Both the position numbers and the translations under genes were made by a program. From Acinetobacter sp. ANC 5054 (GTDB lineage: Bacteria > Pseudomonadota > Gammaproteobacteria > Pseudomonadales > Moraxellaceae), in the NCBI RefSeq assembly GCF_002135295.1, contig NZ_NEGG01000010.1, forward strand, positions 1 through 64,000: a stretch of 64,000 nucleotides of DNA, written 5' to 3'. Below are positions 17,976-27,577 of this stretch, in pieces. The notes beneath the pieces were generated by a model, which worked only from the letters and a program-made list of their open reading frames with translations, did not search any database and was not told where the DNA came from. How positions within the stretch are numbered: position 1 is the stretch's first letter; each line of letters starts with the position of its first letter.

Positions 17976-20228
17976 ATGGATCATCAAATAAATAATTGCT
18001 TGTTGACCAAGAAAATTGGATTGACGTTGTTAAAACCAAGCCACTTAACATTATGTTTAGCTGCGATTATGGGGGGAGGTCACACATTCGCGGAAACCGT
18101 CCAAGAGGAAAAAACTGGATTTAAGACAGCGGTAACATTGCCTGTGATTACTGTATATGCAGAGCAAGCGGAAAATACTGCGGCATCGGTGACCAGCATC
18201 AACCGTGACAGTATGGATCAAACGGGTGTGCAGGATATGGCTGATATAGTGAAATATTTGCCCTTAGTTCAAGCGCCATTTTCTGTATATGGTGGCGGTA
18301 CATATATTGATAGTGCTGGCACCAGTAGTTATAACATTCGTGGTTTGGATGCCAATCGAATTGGATTAGATATTGATGGTGTTGATTTGGCTGAAGCCGC
18401 GATCAGTCCGTATATGCCACCTGCAAGTATGAATAAGCGTGGTGCAGGACGTGATTATATTGAGCCTGAAATGCTGAATGCAGTAGATATTGTTTCAGGT
18501 ACAACAGATGCATCAACCGATGGTGTGGGTGGTCGCGTATCGTTTAAAAACAAATCACCCCATGACTATTTAAAACATGGAGAAACCCTCGCAGGTGCTG
18601 CCAAAGCTGGCTATAGCTCTGCCGATGATTCTTGGTTGGCATCGGTCACTGGTGCAGTCGGGAATGAACAAGTTAAAGCTCTAGTTGCTTATGCACACCG
18701 TGATGGTCATGAAACCAATGGAAATTCTAAAACCAAGGCATTTAAAACAGATTGGCAACAAGATGCTGCACTTGCCAATTTTAGCTGGGAAATGAACGAT
18801 GAACATCAACTTAATCTGACTGCAGATATCTATCAAAAAGAAGCAGATACACTGGGGATGGATGTATCTGCATTTATTGCGTTTAAAACAGATACTGCAA
18901 CCCAGCATCAAAAAATTCAACGTAGTACATTTTCGATTGAAGATATCTACAAGCCAACACAGCTATCTTTATTTGATAAATTAAGTACCAAGCTGTGGCA
19001 TCAGAAATCGGAAAATGAAACACGTACGATTTATGATACTGGAACCTATATCCGAGATTTCTTAAACAGTTATGAGCAGACCAGTACGGGTATAAAGCTG
19101 GATGCAAAAAAAGATTTAGATGCACAAAAACTCAAATATGGTCTGATCTATGATCACAAAGCCTATTCAAGTGACCGCGTAGAAAGTCGTAGTAATGGAC
19201 AAAAAATTCCATTTACTGGCACATATTTAACCGATTCAACTTTGGACCGATATGCAGTTTATGTTTCAGATCAATTCAGTTTTTATCCAAATAACAAAGA
19301 GCTTTCATTTACACCTTCACTACGTGTAGAGCATCAGCAATATAAACCTGAAGATTCAGGTTCTAAAATTGAATCAAAAGACTTTACATATTTAGCACCG
19401 GGTTTCACAGCTGCATATCAACTGACACCTGAAAATTATAGCTATTTTAAATATGCTCGCGGTGCACGTATTCCATCACCCATGGAAATGGGCGGATCTT
19501 ATGAAACCTCCAATGGTGCAACGTATCTGGTGAAAGGTAACTCTGATTTAGAAAAAGAAACCAGTGATGCTTTTGAAATTGGCTTAAAAAATACCGCAAT
19601 TGATGGCGTAAAATTCGACTTAACGGGCTTTTACACCGTTTATAGCGACTTTATTGATTATAAACAGGTTTCAGTTCCTAACTATTTCTTGGTTTATCAA
19701 GCGCAAAACATTGCCGATGCGAAAATTTGGGGTGGTGAGCTCTCTGCTCGCCTTGACCTTGGACAATTTATACAAAATTCAGAAGGTTTTAGCCTTGCAT
19801 TAGTGGCAGGAAAAACACGTGGTACGGCAAAAAATAAAGATGGTTTAAAAACTGGACTGAACTCGGTACAGCCAGAGAAAGGTAGTCTAACGTTTGCTTA
19901 TGATGATCCAAATCAAACCTTTGGCTTGGGTTTAACTGCAACGGCTGTGGGTTCAAAGCAGGCGCAATTAGATGCAAGTGCATTTCAACCGAATGGTGAA
20001 CAGCTGAAATATGAAAAAGTTGCGGGATATGCGGTGTGGGATTTATCTGCCTATTGGAATATCAATAAAGAGACTAAGCTCAATGTGGCTTTGAATAACA
20101 TTTTTGACAAAACCTATTGGAACTATGCTTCTGTCGGAACGCTCAATGCAACAGAAAAAGCTGAAATGATTGACCGTTCTGCTGAACCCGGACGAAATGT
20201 AACTGCCAGCATTCAATATAAATTTTAA
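17976..20228 (+). CDS. TonB-dependent outer-membrane receptor, haem-type
   Basis: This 750-aa receptor has a signal sequence ending near HTFAE, an N-terminal plug (YNIRGLDANRIGLDIDGVDL, VDIVSGTTDAS), and a 22-strand barrel ending in QYKF. The plug wording and the YFKYARGARIPSPMEM segment resemble the haem/haemoglobin receptor group, although the FRAP-NPNL-type histidine region is not obvious. I preferred the ATG at 17976; a GTG at 17961 is also open. Two Fur-box candidates precede it. It heads a three-gene set with an EF-hand protein and a DUF4198 protein, so metal or haem uptake is likely. Substrate is uncertain. Confidence 0.8.
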   Translation: MDHQINNCLLTKKIGLTLLKPSHLTLCLAAIMGGGHTFAETVQEEKTGFKTAVTLPVITVYAEQAENTAASVTSINRDSMDQTGVQDMADIVKYLPLVQAPFSVYGGGTYIDSAGTSSYNIRGLDANRIGLDIDGVDLAEAAISPYMPPASMNKRGAGRDYIEPEMLNAVDIVSGTTDASTDGVGGRVSFKNKSPHDYLKHGETLAGAAKAGYSSADDSWLASVTGAVGNEQVKALVAYAHRDGHETNGNSKTKAFKTDWQQDAALANFSWEMNDEHQLNLTADIYQKEADTLGMDVSAFIAFKTDTATQHQKIQRSTFSIEDIYKPTQLSLFDKLSTKLWHQKSENETRTIYDTGTYIRDFLNSYEQTSTGIKLDAKKDLDAQKLKYGLIYDHKAYSSDRVESRSNGQKIPFTGTYLTDSTLDRYAVYVSDQFSFYPNNKELSFTPSLRVEHQQYKPEDSGSKIESKDFTYLAPGFTAAYQLTPENYSYFKYARGARIPSPMEMGGSYETSNGATYLVKGNSDLEKETSDAFEIGLKNTAIDGVKFDLTGFYTVYSDFIDYKQVSVPNYFLVYQAQNIADAKIWGGELSARLDLGQFIQNSEGFSLALVAGKTRGTAKNKDGLKTGLNSVQPEKGSLTFAYDDPNQTFGLGLTATAVGSKQAQLDASAFQPNGEQLKYEKVAGYAVWDLSAYWNINKETKLNVALNNIFDKTYWNYASVGTLNATEKAEMIDRSAEPGRNVTASIQYKF

Positions 20229-20247
20229 ACCTATTTCTATTACCTGA

Positions 20248-20271
20248 GATCACAGCAAAACTGCTGTGATC
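20248..20271 (+). other. Intercistronic stem-loop
   Basis: GATCACAGC and GCTGTGATC form a perfect 9-bp stem with a 6-nt loop between the receptor and EF-hand genes. No T run follows. It may lower downstream expression or protect the receptor mRNA 3' end. Confidence 0.6.
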
Positions 20272-20304
20272 AATTTAAACTTTTGCAAAAATAAGGACTT
20301 GATG

Positions 20305-21117
20305 ATGTCAAAATTTACTGTATATGCATTGGGCGCAGCAATTGCAGCTGTAGCAACATGGACGGCAGCGAAGGACGTAAATGCAGAGCCCTCTGTATTT
20401 CAAGAAGCATATGCTTTGTATGTACTTCAACATCCAGACAACAAATCACAGAATAGCCAAACCTTAATCAAACAATTTAGCCTAAATTATGCTGATTTAT
20501 TTAAACAACATAATAAGGTCACGCAAGATCAGTTTGTACAATTTGAACAACAGCAGTTAGATACGCTGATGAAACAACGCCGTGAAATGTCTTTAAAACA
20601 GGCTTATGTTCGCTATGGTATATTAGATGCAGATAAAAATCAGGTATTAACCTTAAAAGAATTCCAAGATATTGGACTCAAAAACTTTGCTGATTATGAC
20701 AAAAATGGCGATGGCATCGTGACTCAGGATGATGTGAAAACAGCCGCAGCCAAGGGCACAGAAACACATGATGGCTTCCGCGTCCGTCTACCAATTTCAA
20801 TGCCAATGGCCAACAATCCACAAGAATTTATCAATCAATATGGCAAGGGCAAAGGTCATGCAACGTTGGGTGATTTTCTAAGTGGTCGGGATCAGCAATT
20901 TTTTGCCACAGACAGCAATCAAGATTTAACTGTTTCTGAAAAAGAATATGTGGATGAATTTATGGGACGTTTTGACAAAAATACGGTGTCTGGAAAAGAA
21001 CAAATGAAGGAAGTTTCAGCGCGTAAATTCCAGGCCATGAGTGGCGGAAAAGCAACAATTCAAGCGAAAGATGTTGAAAAATTTGCCAAACAATTAGATC
21101 GAGCAATTAGCCAATAA
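20305..21117 (+). CDS. Periplasmic EF-hand protein
   Basis: The protein (270 aa from the second of two adjacent ATGs, chosen because AAGGA then has a 7-nt spacer) begins with a signal-like hydrophobic segment ending in DVNAEP. It carries at least three EF-hand loops: DADKNQVLTLKEF, DYDKNGDGIVTQDDV and DSNQDLTVSEKEY. The canonical DxDxDG pattern is best kept in the second. It probably binds Ca2+ or another divalent cation in the periplasm. It sits between the TonB receptor and the DUF4198 gene and is probably co-expressed with both. No enzymatic motif is visible. Confidence 0.8.
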   Translation: MSKFTVYALGAAIAAVATWTAAKDVNAEPSVFQEAYALYVLQHPDNKSQNSQTLIKQFSLNYADLFKQHNKVTQDQFVQFEQQQLDTLMKQRREMSLKQAYVRYGILDADKNQVLTLKEFQDIGLKNFADYDKNGDGIVTQDDVKTAAAKGTETHDGFRVRLPISMPMANNPQEFINQYGKGKGHATLGDFLSGRDQQFFATDSNQDLTVSEKEYVDEFMGRFDKNTVSGKEQMKEVSARKFQAMSGGKATIQAKDVEKFAKQLDRAISQ

Positions 21118-21169
21118 AGCATTCAATCAACAGACCATAAACTTATTTAAATTTAATAGGATTTGAGTA

Positions 21170-21982
21170 ATGAAAAAAACATTGCTTGCATGTACTTTGG
21201 CGATGATTTGCGTGAATGCTTTAGCACATTCACCATTTATTGCACCAAGTAATTATATTGTAAATGGCAACAATACCTCGATTTTATCGGGTTTTGCAGA
21301 ACATGCTTTTGATTCAGAAGTTGCTATACGTGGTTTTGATTTTTATGTGGTTAATCCCAAACATGAACAAAAAAATCTAGAGGTCGTAAGCACTTCAAGT
21401 TTAAGCAGTGCCAATGTGGAATCCACCATTGATGGAACCTATCAAATTGTAGGTAAGCGCAGTGCAAGCATTCAATATGCAAAAGTCGGTAAGCGCTGGC
21501 TACGTGTACTTGATGCGAAAGGTACAAATGTTCCACCATTGGATGCGCGTTCATTTGTACTGCCTACAGAATTGAGCCCAAAGAATGAAAAACTTGATGT
21601 GAATCGTATTGATGAGTTGCTGAGCTTTTTCTCGAAGTATCAGACATCGGATATTCAAAAGAATCAGTCAAAATTGGGTTTAAGTTTTGATTATTCGGTA
21701 CATCCAAATAGCATTAAAGTGGGGCAATCATTTACTTTGACAGTAAAGTTAAATGAGAAAGCAGCTGACGGTTATCAAGTGCAGCTTGAAAAACAGCAGA
21801 CTTCAGCAAGTGAAAAAAGCGAGGTTTTAAAATTAAAAACCAATGCACAAGGTCAAGTTCAATTGCCATTTAATGAAAAAGGTCAATATTTGGTGACGGT
21901 CACTTCACCTGAGCTGAATGAAACCATTAAGCCGCAATTAAATACCTATCGCAGTATTTTGAGTGTTTATGTGAATCCTTAA
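21170..21982 (+). CDS. DUF4198-family periplasmic metal-associated protein
   Basis: This 270-aa protein has a clean signal peptide cleaved before His20 (NALA-HSPFIAP), leaving an N-terminal histidine as in DUF4198/NikK-like proteins. The HSPFIAPSNYIV start, central SFDYSVHPNSIKVGQSFTL and C-terminal Ig-like segment (LKTNAQGQVQLPFNEKGQYLV) fit this family, which is often found with nickel, cobalt or other metal importers. It ends the receptor operon and is followed by a strong terminator. Metal specificity cannot be read from the sequence. Confidence 0.8.
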   Translation: MKKTLLACTLAMICVNALAHSPFIAPSNYIVNGNNTSILSGFAEHAFDSEVAIRGFDFYVVNPKHEQKNLEVVSTSSLSSANVESTIDGTYQIVGKRSASIQYAKVGKRWLRVLDAKGTNVPPLDARSFVLPTELSPKNEKLDVNRIDELLSFFSKYQTSDIQKNQSKLGLSFDYSVHPNSIKVGQSFTLTVKLNEKAADGYQVQLEKQQTSASEKSEVLKLKTNAQGQVQLPFNEKGQYLVTVTSPELNETIKPQLNTYRSILSVYVNP

Positions 21983-22050
21983 AATGTGAATGCTTAGAAT
22001 TCTTAGCTGCACATTTGAAATTCAACAACATATTGTTGTCATCAAAACCT

Positions 22051-22079
22051 GACTCGGACTTTTAAATCCGAGTCTTTTT
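22051..22079 (+). terminator. Rho-independent terminator
   Basis: GACTCGGA and TCCGAGTC form a perfect 8-bp stem around an AT-rich loop, followed by TTTTTA. It ends the TonB receptor/EF-hand/DUF4198 unit. Confidence 0.9.
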
Positions 22080-22297
22080 ATTGGATGAAGGTTCAAATGT
22101 GAATGGATTCTGAAACATATTCAGTTGCATAATTTTAGGATGCTATTTTTGAAGTATTAAATTCACTCAGAAAAATGCTGTTAAGTCCTATACAAGCCTT
22201 TTAGCTGAAATTTCTTGCTTTATAATAAGCGAGGTTAAAATTTGTGGTAGCGTTTTAGGTAAGTTGCCAGCCCATTTCGATTGAAAGGATAGTGCAT

Positions 22298-22990
22298 ATG
22301 AAATACATGGAAATCAGAAACCTAATTGGGCAAGAACTACAACAATATGCTCCCAATCAGCTGATTCCATCGGAACGCTATTTGGCACTGAAGTATGAGT
22401 GTTCTAGAGAAACCATTCGTAAAGCATACGAGCAGCTACGCGCAGAAGACAAAATTTATAAAGTGCATAATGTCGGCTGGTTTGTGAGCAATAAAAAAAT
22501 TCAGTACTTCCCAGCGTCGATAGAAAACTTTAACAGCTACCTCAAAGCGCAAGGTTTTAACGCTAAAACAGAACTTGTTTCTGCAAAATTGGTCGATTCT
22601 GCTTTTGATGGGGCAGATGTTTTTGACCCTGTAATCAGCCAAGATGGTTTTTTTGAGATTATACGATTGCGTTATGCAGATAATGTTCCAGTATTGCTGG
22701 AATATAATTATTTGCCTGCTGCTTTATTTCCAAATTTTCTCGATTTTGACGTCATTCCTTCAGTTGAAGAAGTTGTAAAAAATCATTATCAATTCAATTA
22801 CAGCAGCAGCCGTTTAAAAATTAAAAATACGGCAGCGGAAGAGTTTGATGGTAAACAGCTTGGAATTCCATCGAGTCAAACGGCTATACGCATTGAACGC
22901 ATATCAAAATCAGATGATCAAGTGATTGAATTCGATATTGAAATATGGCCTGAGGATAAAATTGAAATGAATATGGAGATCTATGCTTAA
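22298..22990 (+). CDS. GntR/HutC-type transcriptional regulator with UTRA domain
   Basis: This 230-aa regulator has an N-terminal winged HTH (QLIPSERYLALKYECSRETIRKAYEQL) and a UTRA ligand-binding domain (FFEIIRLRYADNVPVLLEYNYLP; IERISKSDDQVIEFDIEIWP). I chose the ATG at 22298, which has AAGGA with an 8-nt spacer; a GTG 6 nt upstream is too close to it. It precedes the kinase/TonB/PnuC/phosphatase genes on the same strand with a gap of about 220 bp. It is the likely regulator of that salvage cluster. The ligand is unknown. Confidence 0.85.
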   Translation: MKYMEIRNLIGQELQQYAPNQLIPSERYLALKYECSRETIRKAYEQLRAEDKIYKVHNVGWFVSNKKIQYFPASIENFNSYLKAQGFNAKTELVSAKLVDSAFDGADVFDPVISQDGFFEIIRLRYADNVPVLLEYNYLPAALFPNFLDFDVIPSVEEVVKNHYQFNYSSSRLKIKNTAAEEFDGKQLGIPSSQTAIRIERISKSDDQVIEFDIEIWPEDKIEMNMEIYA

Positions 22991-23211
22991 GCTGATCTTT
23001 TACTCAGCTATATTATTTTGAATACATCGATTGATGGATAATCATTGCGCTGCAGATAAACCAATAGAAAAGAGTCAACTGAAATTGAAATGGTATTTAT
23101 TGTTAGATCGAATAAATAGTTTAAAAAAATAATTTAATCAGTAAATAATATTGGTATGTACCACTTATATCTAATACATTTCGCACTGTTTTATCGGGTG
23201 TGGGATGATGC

Positions 23212-23337
23212 ATGGCTCAAAGTTTTCAATATGACAATGATCGTCAAGATCGCTGGCTGGGCTTAAATCTCTTCAGCTGTTTGAATGCTCCACTGTATGT
23301 GTTTGACGCTTATCGACTTTTGGGTGCTGCCGCATGA
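23212..23337 (+). CDS. 41-aa ORF coupled to the APH-type kinase gene
   Basis: An ATG at 23212, with GGGA 6 nt upstream, opens a 41-codon frame (MAQSFQYDNDRQDRWLGL... ending YRLLGAAA). Its TGA overlaps the kinase start codon in a 4-nt ATGA. The start-stop coupling suggests it is translated. I do not recognise the product. It has a polar N-terminal half and a hydrophobic C-terminal half, with no signal peptide. It could be a leader peptide, a small subunit, or a truncated gene end. Confidence 0.5.
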   Translation: MAQSFQYDNDRQDRWLGLNLFSCLNAPLYVFDAYRLLGAAA

Positions 23338-24515
23338 TGGAGCAAACCAAAAATTTGGGTCATGGCATGGGAGAAAGTCCAGAAATCAAAGATTGGTTGG
23401 ATATTTCCAGCGGTGATCTACATTCACTCCAGCAGCACTATCCGCAAGTCATTGGTCAACAGACTATTTTATGGCGTAGCCCGCGTCCATTTTCAGCAGC
23501 GCTTTTGCTGCAGGTCAATGCTCAGATTTTTTTTGTTAAACGCAGCAACCGTTTATTTCGCAGTGCGCAAGATTTACAGCAAGAACATCAACTTATCCGT
23601 TATTTAGATGCGCAAGGCATCGATGTGCCAAAAATTATCTCTGCACATCATGGCGCAACGGCAGTGGAGTTGGGAGAGTGGAGCTATGAAGTGCATGAAA
23701 AAGCGCATGGTGTAGATCCTTATGCCAATCAGCTGTCTTGGAAACCGTTCTTCTATGCAGAGCATGCGGCAAAAGCAGGAAAAAAATTAGCAGAACTGCA
23801 TCAAGCGGCAAAGCATTATCCAGTCACTCAGGGGCGAAGTGCCGAGCAGTTGATTTCAAATCAAGACTTGCTAGAAAGCGAAAACATCCATTTAGCTATT
23901 TCACAGCGCATTCAAAATAGCCCAGCGCTGAGTGCATATTTTGCAAATAAAGTACTAGATGAGACATGGCTGAAGCAGCTGATCAGTGTGCATAGTCAGA
24001 TTAAAAGCACCATGCAGCAGGTGCCCAAAATTTGGACCCATAATGACTTTCATGCCTCAAATTTACTGTGGTCAGATGCAACTGATGCTGCAGAGATTAC
24101 AACCGTTATTGATTTTGGTTTAGCCGATCGTTGCAGTGCTATTTATGATTTGGCAGTGGCAATTGAGCGAAATTTTATTGATTGGCTTGCGTTGGCGAAG
24201 GGACCTGATCTTTATATTGATGAAGCGGGTTTGACTGCTTTTGTTTGGGCCTATATTGAACAGGCGGGATTGAGTCCAGAGCTGGAAATACTGCCTGAAT
24301 TGATCAAAATTGTGCATAGTGATTTCGCACTGTCCGAGCTGGAATACTTCGCGGGTATTACTCAAAACATCAAACATGCCGATGCAGCCTACTATGACTG
24401 GCTCATTGCACATACAGCATGGTTCTTCCAGCCGCAAGGCCTGCAATTTTGTCAAAAATTGGCGCAGTTGATTCAGTCTTATAAGGGGCACACTTTTGAG
24501 GTGTGTAAGTCATGA
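23334..24515 (+). CDS. APH-fold small-molecule kinase (thiamine-kinase-like)
   Basis: This 393-aa protein belongs to the aminoglycoside/choline-kinase superfamily. The catalytic loop HNDFHASN gives Asp238 and Asn243, and the metal-binding motif is IDFGLAD (Asp260). The N-terminal lobe has FFVKR as the ATP-lysine segment (Lys69). Superfamily members phosphorylate thiamine, choline, methylthioribose or antibiotics. Its operon partners (TonB receptor, PnuC/PnuT permease, periplasmic phosphatase) favour a vitamin such as thiamine. It starts in an ATGA overlap with the 41-aa ORF. Substrate is inferred only. Confidence 0.7.
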   Translation: MMEQTKNLGHGMGESPEIKDWLDISSGDLHSLQQHYPQVIGQQTILWRSPRPFSAALLLQVNAQIFFVKRSNRLFRSAQDLQQEHQLIRYLDAQGIDVPKIISAHHGATAVELGEWSYEVHEKAHGVDPYANQLSWKPFFYAEHAAKAGKKLAELHQAAKHYPVTQGRSAEQLISNQDLLESENIHLAISQRIQNSPALSAYFANKVLDETWLKQLISVHSQIKSTMQQVPKIWTHNDFHASNLLWSDATDAAEITTVIDFGLADRCSAIYDLAVAIERNFIDWLALAKGPDLYIDEAGLTAFVWAYIEQAGLSPELEILPELIKIVHSDFALSELEYFAGITQNIKHADAAYYDWLIAHTAWFFQPQGLQFCQKLAQLIQSYKGHTFEVCKS

Positions 24516-24701
24516 TGCAGCCTCAGACGTTTAAGCCATTTTTAATCCGCATTCAGTTTGTAATCAGTGCTTCGTGCATCTTTGCTGCGACAAACATATT
24601 CACTTCTATTTCAAAAAATTATCGATTTCATCGCCAAGCCATCACGACTGCAGCTTGCAGATTGATGCAGCGCGCTTTAGGGAAAAATGGAAAGGTTAAA
24701 T

Positions 24702-26873
24702 ATGAATCTTCAATTTAAGCAAAATTCATTGGTACTGGCAGTTAAAGCTGCGGTTCTGTCACAGCTGTGCTGGGTGCCGTCAGCCTTCGCTGAAGCTGCA
24801 GTTAAAAAATTGGAAACCATTACTGTTACAGCACCGCAAGCAGCTGATCAAGAAAAAAATACTGTTGCGCTGGAAGGTTTTGGCACAAAAGAACTGAAGA
24901 AAGCAGCGGCTTCAATTACCGTACTCAATGCCAAATTGCTGGAAGATCAGCATGCGCGTATTTTAGCAGATGTCGTAAAAAATGATGCCTCTGTCGGGGA
25001 CAGTTATGCGCCGATTGGCTATTACTCAAATTTTGTATCACGTGGCTTTACGCTGGATTTAGGATCAAGCTACTTGTTGAATGGCAATGTGGTGCGCGGG
25101 GAGCAAAACCTATCTTTAGAAAATAAAGAGCGGGTGGAAATTCTAAAAGGCATTTCGGCCATTCAAAGCGGCATGTCTACACCCGGCGGTGTGGTTAATT
25201 ATGTGACTAAGCGCCCGAAAGAGGTGAAAGCTGCCAGTGTGAATGTCGATGAAAACGGTCAATTCTCGATAGCGGCGGATGTTGGTGGTTTTGCAGGCAG
25301 CGAGCAGCAGCTGGGTTATCGTGTGAATTTGGTCGGCGAGCAGATCAACAGTTATGTCGATCATGTGGGCGGTAAACGCTATATGGGTTCATTGGCGCTG
25401 GATTGGAATGTGACAGATCAGTCTGCATTGCAGTTTGATATAGAGGCGCAGCGTCAGCAGCAGCGGTCTGTTCCGGGCTATCAGCTGCTGGATGGCAAAG
25501 TGCCGCAAAATGTGCAGCCAGAGCGTTTGCTGGCTTATCAAAGCTGGGGCAAGCCCGTCACTATGGACAGCATTAATAGCAGTTTAAAATATAGCTATGC
25601 CTTGAATGATCTTTGGACAGCAAATCTGGTGGGCGCTTACAGCCGAGTCAAAATTGATGATTACTCCACATTTGCATGGGGCTGCTACAGCAGTGTTTGC
25701 CAGTACAGCGGTTTAGGCAATGGCTTTGATGCCAACGGCAATTACGATATTTATGATTATCAAAACCCAGACGATACCTATGTTACTCGTCAGCTAAAAG
25801 CACAGCTGCAAGGGCAATGGTCATTGGCCAATACTTTGCATCATGTAAATCTAGAGTTGGGGCAAACCGATAAATCGCGTAAACGTTCTGACCGTGTCAA
25901 TGAATATATAGGCGTGGGGAATATCTATGAAGATACCATTGATTTTGCCCCGACGACTGAACAAGTCGGCTCACGCACCAAGGCGCTGGACAGTTCTCAA
26001 TGGGCCATCACCGCTTCTGATCGAATCGAATTTGGAAAGCAATGGTCAGCGCTATTGGGCGGTAAGTGGATTCATTTGGATGAGCAGGCCTATAGCCGTA
26101 AAGCCGTGCAAACCCGTGACACCAATTTAGATAAATTCCTGCCGCAGCTGGCATTAAGCTACAGCCCAAACGATGATGCAACTGTATATGCATCTTATGC
26201 AAAAGGTCTATCGGATGGCCGTTCTGCCGCATGGTATGCAGAAAATGGTGACGATATCTTGGCGCCAATTCAGTCTGAACAGTATGAATTGGGCTATAAA
26301 CAGCAAATTAACCAGTTCCTTTTCACTGCGGCCCTGTTTGATTTACGTCAGGACAATCAATATACCGCTATAAATCCTGCGGATGGAAAATACTATTTTA
26401 TTCAAGAAGGCGAACAGCAGAGCCGAGGTGTAGAACTTGGACTGTCGGGTAATATCACACCGCGACTGAGCATGAACAGCAGCATGGCATTTACGCGTAC
26501 ACGTTTAGATGGTGTATCCAACCCAGATTATGCAGACCATCAAATGCAAAATGCACCAAAATTCCGTATCGCCAGTTTTGTTACTTATGATCTGCCGCAA
26601 GTAGAGGGGTTAAAACTGATGGCAGGCGGGCGCTATAGCTCGAGTAAATTTGCTAACCGTGAAGCCACAGCCAAAGTGGGTGGTTATAGCGTATTTGATG
26701 CTGGCGCAGCCTATGCCTTCAAATGGAATAAAACCGATGCAGAGCTTCGCTTAAATGTAGACAACCTATTGAATAAAAAATATTGGAGAGATGTAGGGGA
26801 ATCGGATGGAGATGGTTATATGTTCCTTGGCGCACCGCGTACAGCCAATTTAGCCCTTAAATTGAATTTCTAA
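24702..26873 (+). CDS. TonB-dependent receptor in the salvage operon
   Basis: This 723-aa siderophore-type receptor has a signal peptide ending near SAFAEA, a plug with ETITVTAPQ and VSRGFTLDLGSSYLLNGN, and a barrel ending in LKLNF. The ATG at 24702 is preceded by AAAGG with a 6-nt spacer; an earlier ATG at 24687 is less likely. No Fur box was found upstream. It is followed 13 bp later by a PnuC-family permease gene. Despite the siderophore-receptor fold, context suggests it imports a vitamin or nucleoside-like compound. The 187 bp between the kinase and this gene hold no convincing gene. Confidence 0.8.
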   Translation: MNLQFKQNSLVLAVKAAVLSQLCWVPSAFAEAAVKKLETITVTAPQAADQEKNTVALEGFGTKELKKAAASITVLNAKLLEDQHARILADVVKNDASVGDSYAPIGYYSNFVSRGFTLDLGSSYLLNGNVVRGEQNLSLENKERVEILKGISAIQSGMSTPGGVVNYVTKRPKEVKAASVNVDENGQFSIAADVGGFAGSEQQLGYRVNLVGEQINSYVDHVGGKRYMGSLALDWNVTDQSALQFDIEAQRQQQRSVPGYQLLDGKVPQNVQPERLLAYQSWGKPVTMDSINSSLKYSYALNDLWTANLVGAYSRVKIDDYSTFAWGCYSSVCQYSGLGNGFDANGNYDIYDYQNPDDTYVTRQLKAQLQGQWSLANTLHHVNLELGQTDKSRKRSDRVNEYIGVGNIYEDTIDFAPTTEQVGSRTKALDSSQWAITASDRIEFGKQWSALLGGKWIHLDEQAYSRKAVQTRDTNLDKFLPQLALSYSPNDDATVYASYAKGLSDGRSAAWYAENGDDILAPIQSEQYELGYKQQINQFLFTAALFDLRQDNQYTAINPADGKYYFIQEGEQQSRGVELGLSGNITPRLSMNSSMAFTRTRLDGVSNPDYADHQMQNAPKFRIASFVTYDLPQVEGLKLMAGGRYSSSKFANREATAKVGGYSVFDAGAAYAFKWNKTDAELRLNVDNLLNKKYWRDVGESDGDGYMFLGAPRTANLALKLNF

Positions 26874-26886
26874 GCAGGTATCAAAT

Positions 26887-27465
26887 ATGTCTCATTTAGA
26901 AATCGCCGCTTTTATTTTAAATGTATTGGGTGTTTGGCTCACATCAAAACAGTATCGCATTTGCTGGCTGGTGAATATTGTCGCGGTGATTCTCTATATG
27001 ATTTTGTTTTACCAAGTGCATTTATTTGCAGATGCCGCGCTGCAAGCTGTATTTGTCATTATGCAAATTTACGGTTGGTATAGTTGGTCTAAAGCCACTG
27101 TAGATCGGCCTTTGTGCGCTGGCTATATGCAAAAGCCAATTATGCTCAAAAGTATTGCAATTGGTGCAGTAGGTGGTGTGTTTCTGGGCTTGCTATTTTC
27201 TGTCTATACCCAAGCTTCCTTACCGTGGCTGGATTCGATGCTGGCATCATTCAGTTTGGTGGCGAGCTATTGGGCAGCAAAAAAATATATAGAAAGCTGG
27301 GCCATGTGGTGCATTTTAGATGCCATTTATGTGCTGATGTATGTGTATAAATCCCTCAATCTTACTGCGTTCTTATATTTCCTGTTTATTTTGTTGGCGC
27401 TGAATGGCTGGCGGATGTGGAAGCAGCAATGGAAAGCCGAACAGCAAAATGCCGTGTTGCTGTAA
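26887..27465 (+). CDS. PnuC/PnuT-family vitamin permease
   Basis: This 192-aa membrane protein has about seven helices and the family signatures: YGWYSW after the third helix, and ESWAMWCILDAIYVLMYVYK...TAFLYFLF followed by NGWRMW. PnuC carries nicotinamide riboside and PnuT carries thiamine; both rely on intracellular phosphorylation for trapping. The neighbouring APH-fold kinase suits thiamine better than nicotinamide riboside, whose kinases are P-loop proteins. No TPP riboswitch was seen upstream. It lies in a tight operon behind the receptor. Confidence 0.85.
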   Translation: MSHLEIAAFILNVLGVWLTSKQYRICWLVNIVAVILYMILFYQVHLFADAALQAVFVIMQIYGWYSWSKATVDRPLCAGYMQKPIMLKSIAIGAVGGVFLGLLFSVYTQASLPWLDSMLASFSLVASYWAAKKYIESWAMWCILDAIYVLMYVYKSLNLTAFLYFLFILLALNGWRMWKQQWKAEQQNAVLL

Positions 27466-27577
27466 TGACATTAAAACGATTGAGTGATGAAACTGAATAA
27501 TTAATTTATGAACCAAGTGAATTTAGGCGAGCCATTGGAAAGCGAATCCAGTGTGCTGTTTAAAGGTGAATGTGAAG

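Noticed and set aside
22991..23211. Possible TPP riboswitch upstream of the salvage operon
   Set aside because: I searched for the CTGAGA and CCTGATCTGG-type thi-box segments and saw none.
24512..24718. 68-codon frame overlapping the kinase stop (ATGA) and the TonB receptor start
   Set aside because: The overlap is suggestive, but the frame runs through the receptor's ribosome-binding site and start, and the product looks random. The region is more likely an untranslated gap.
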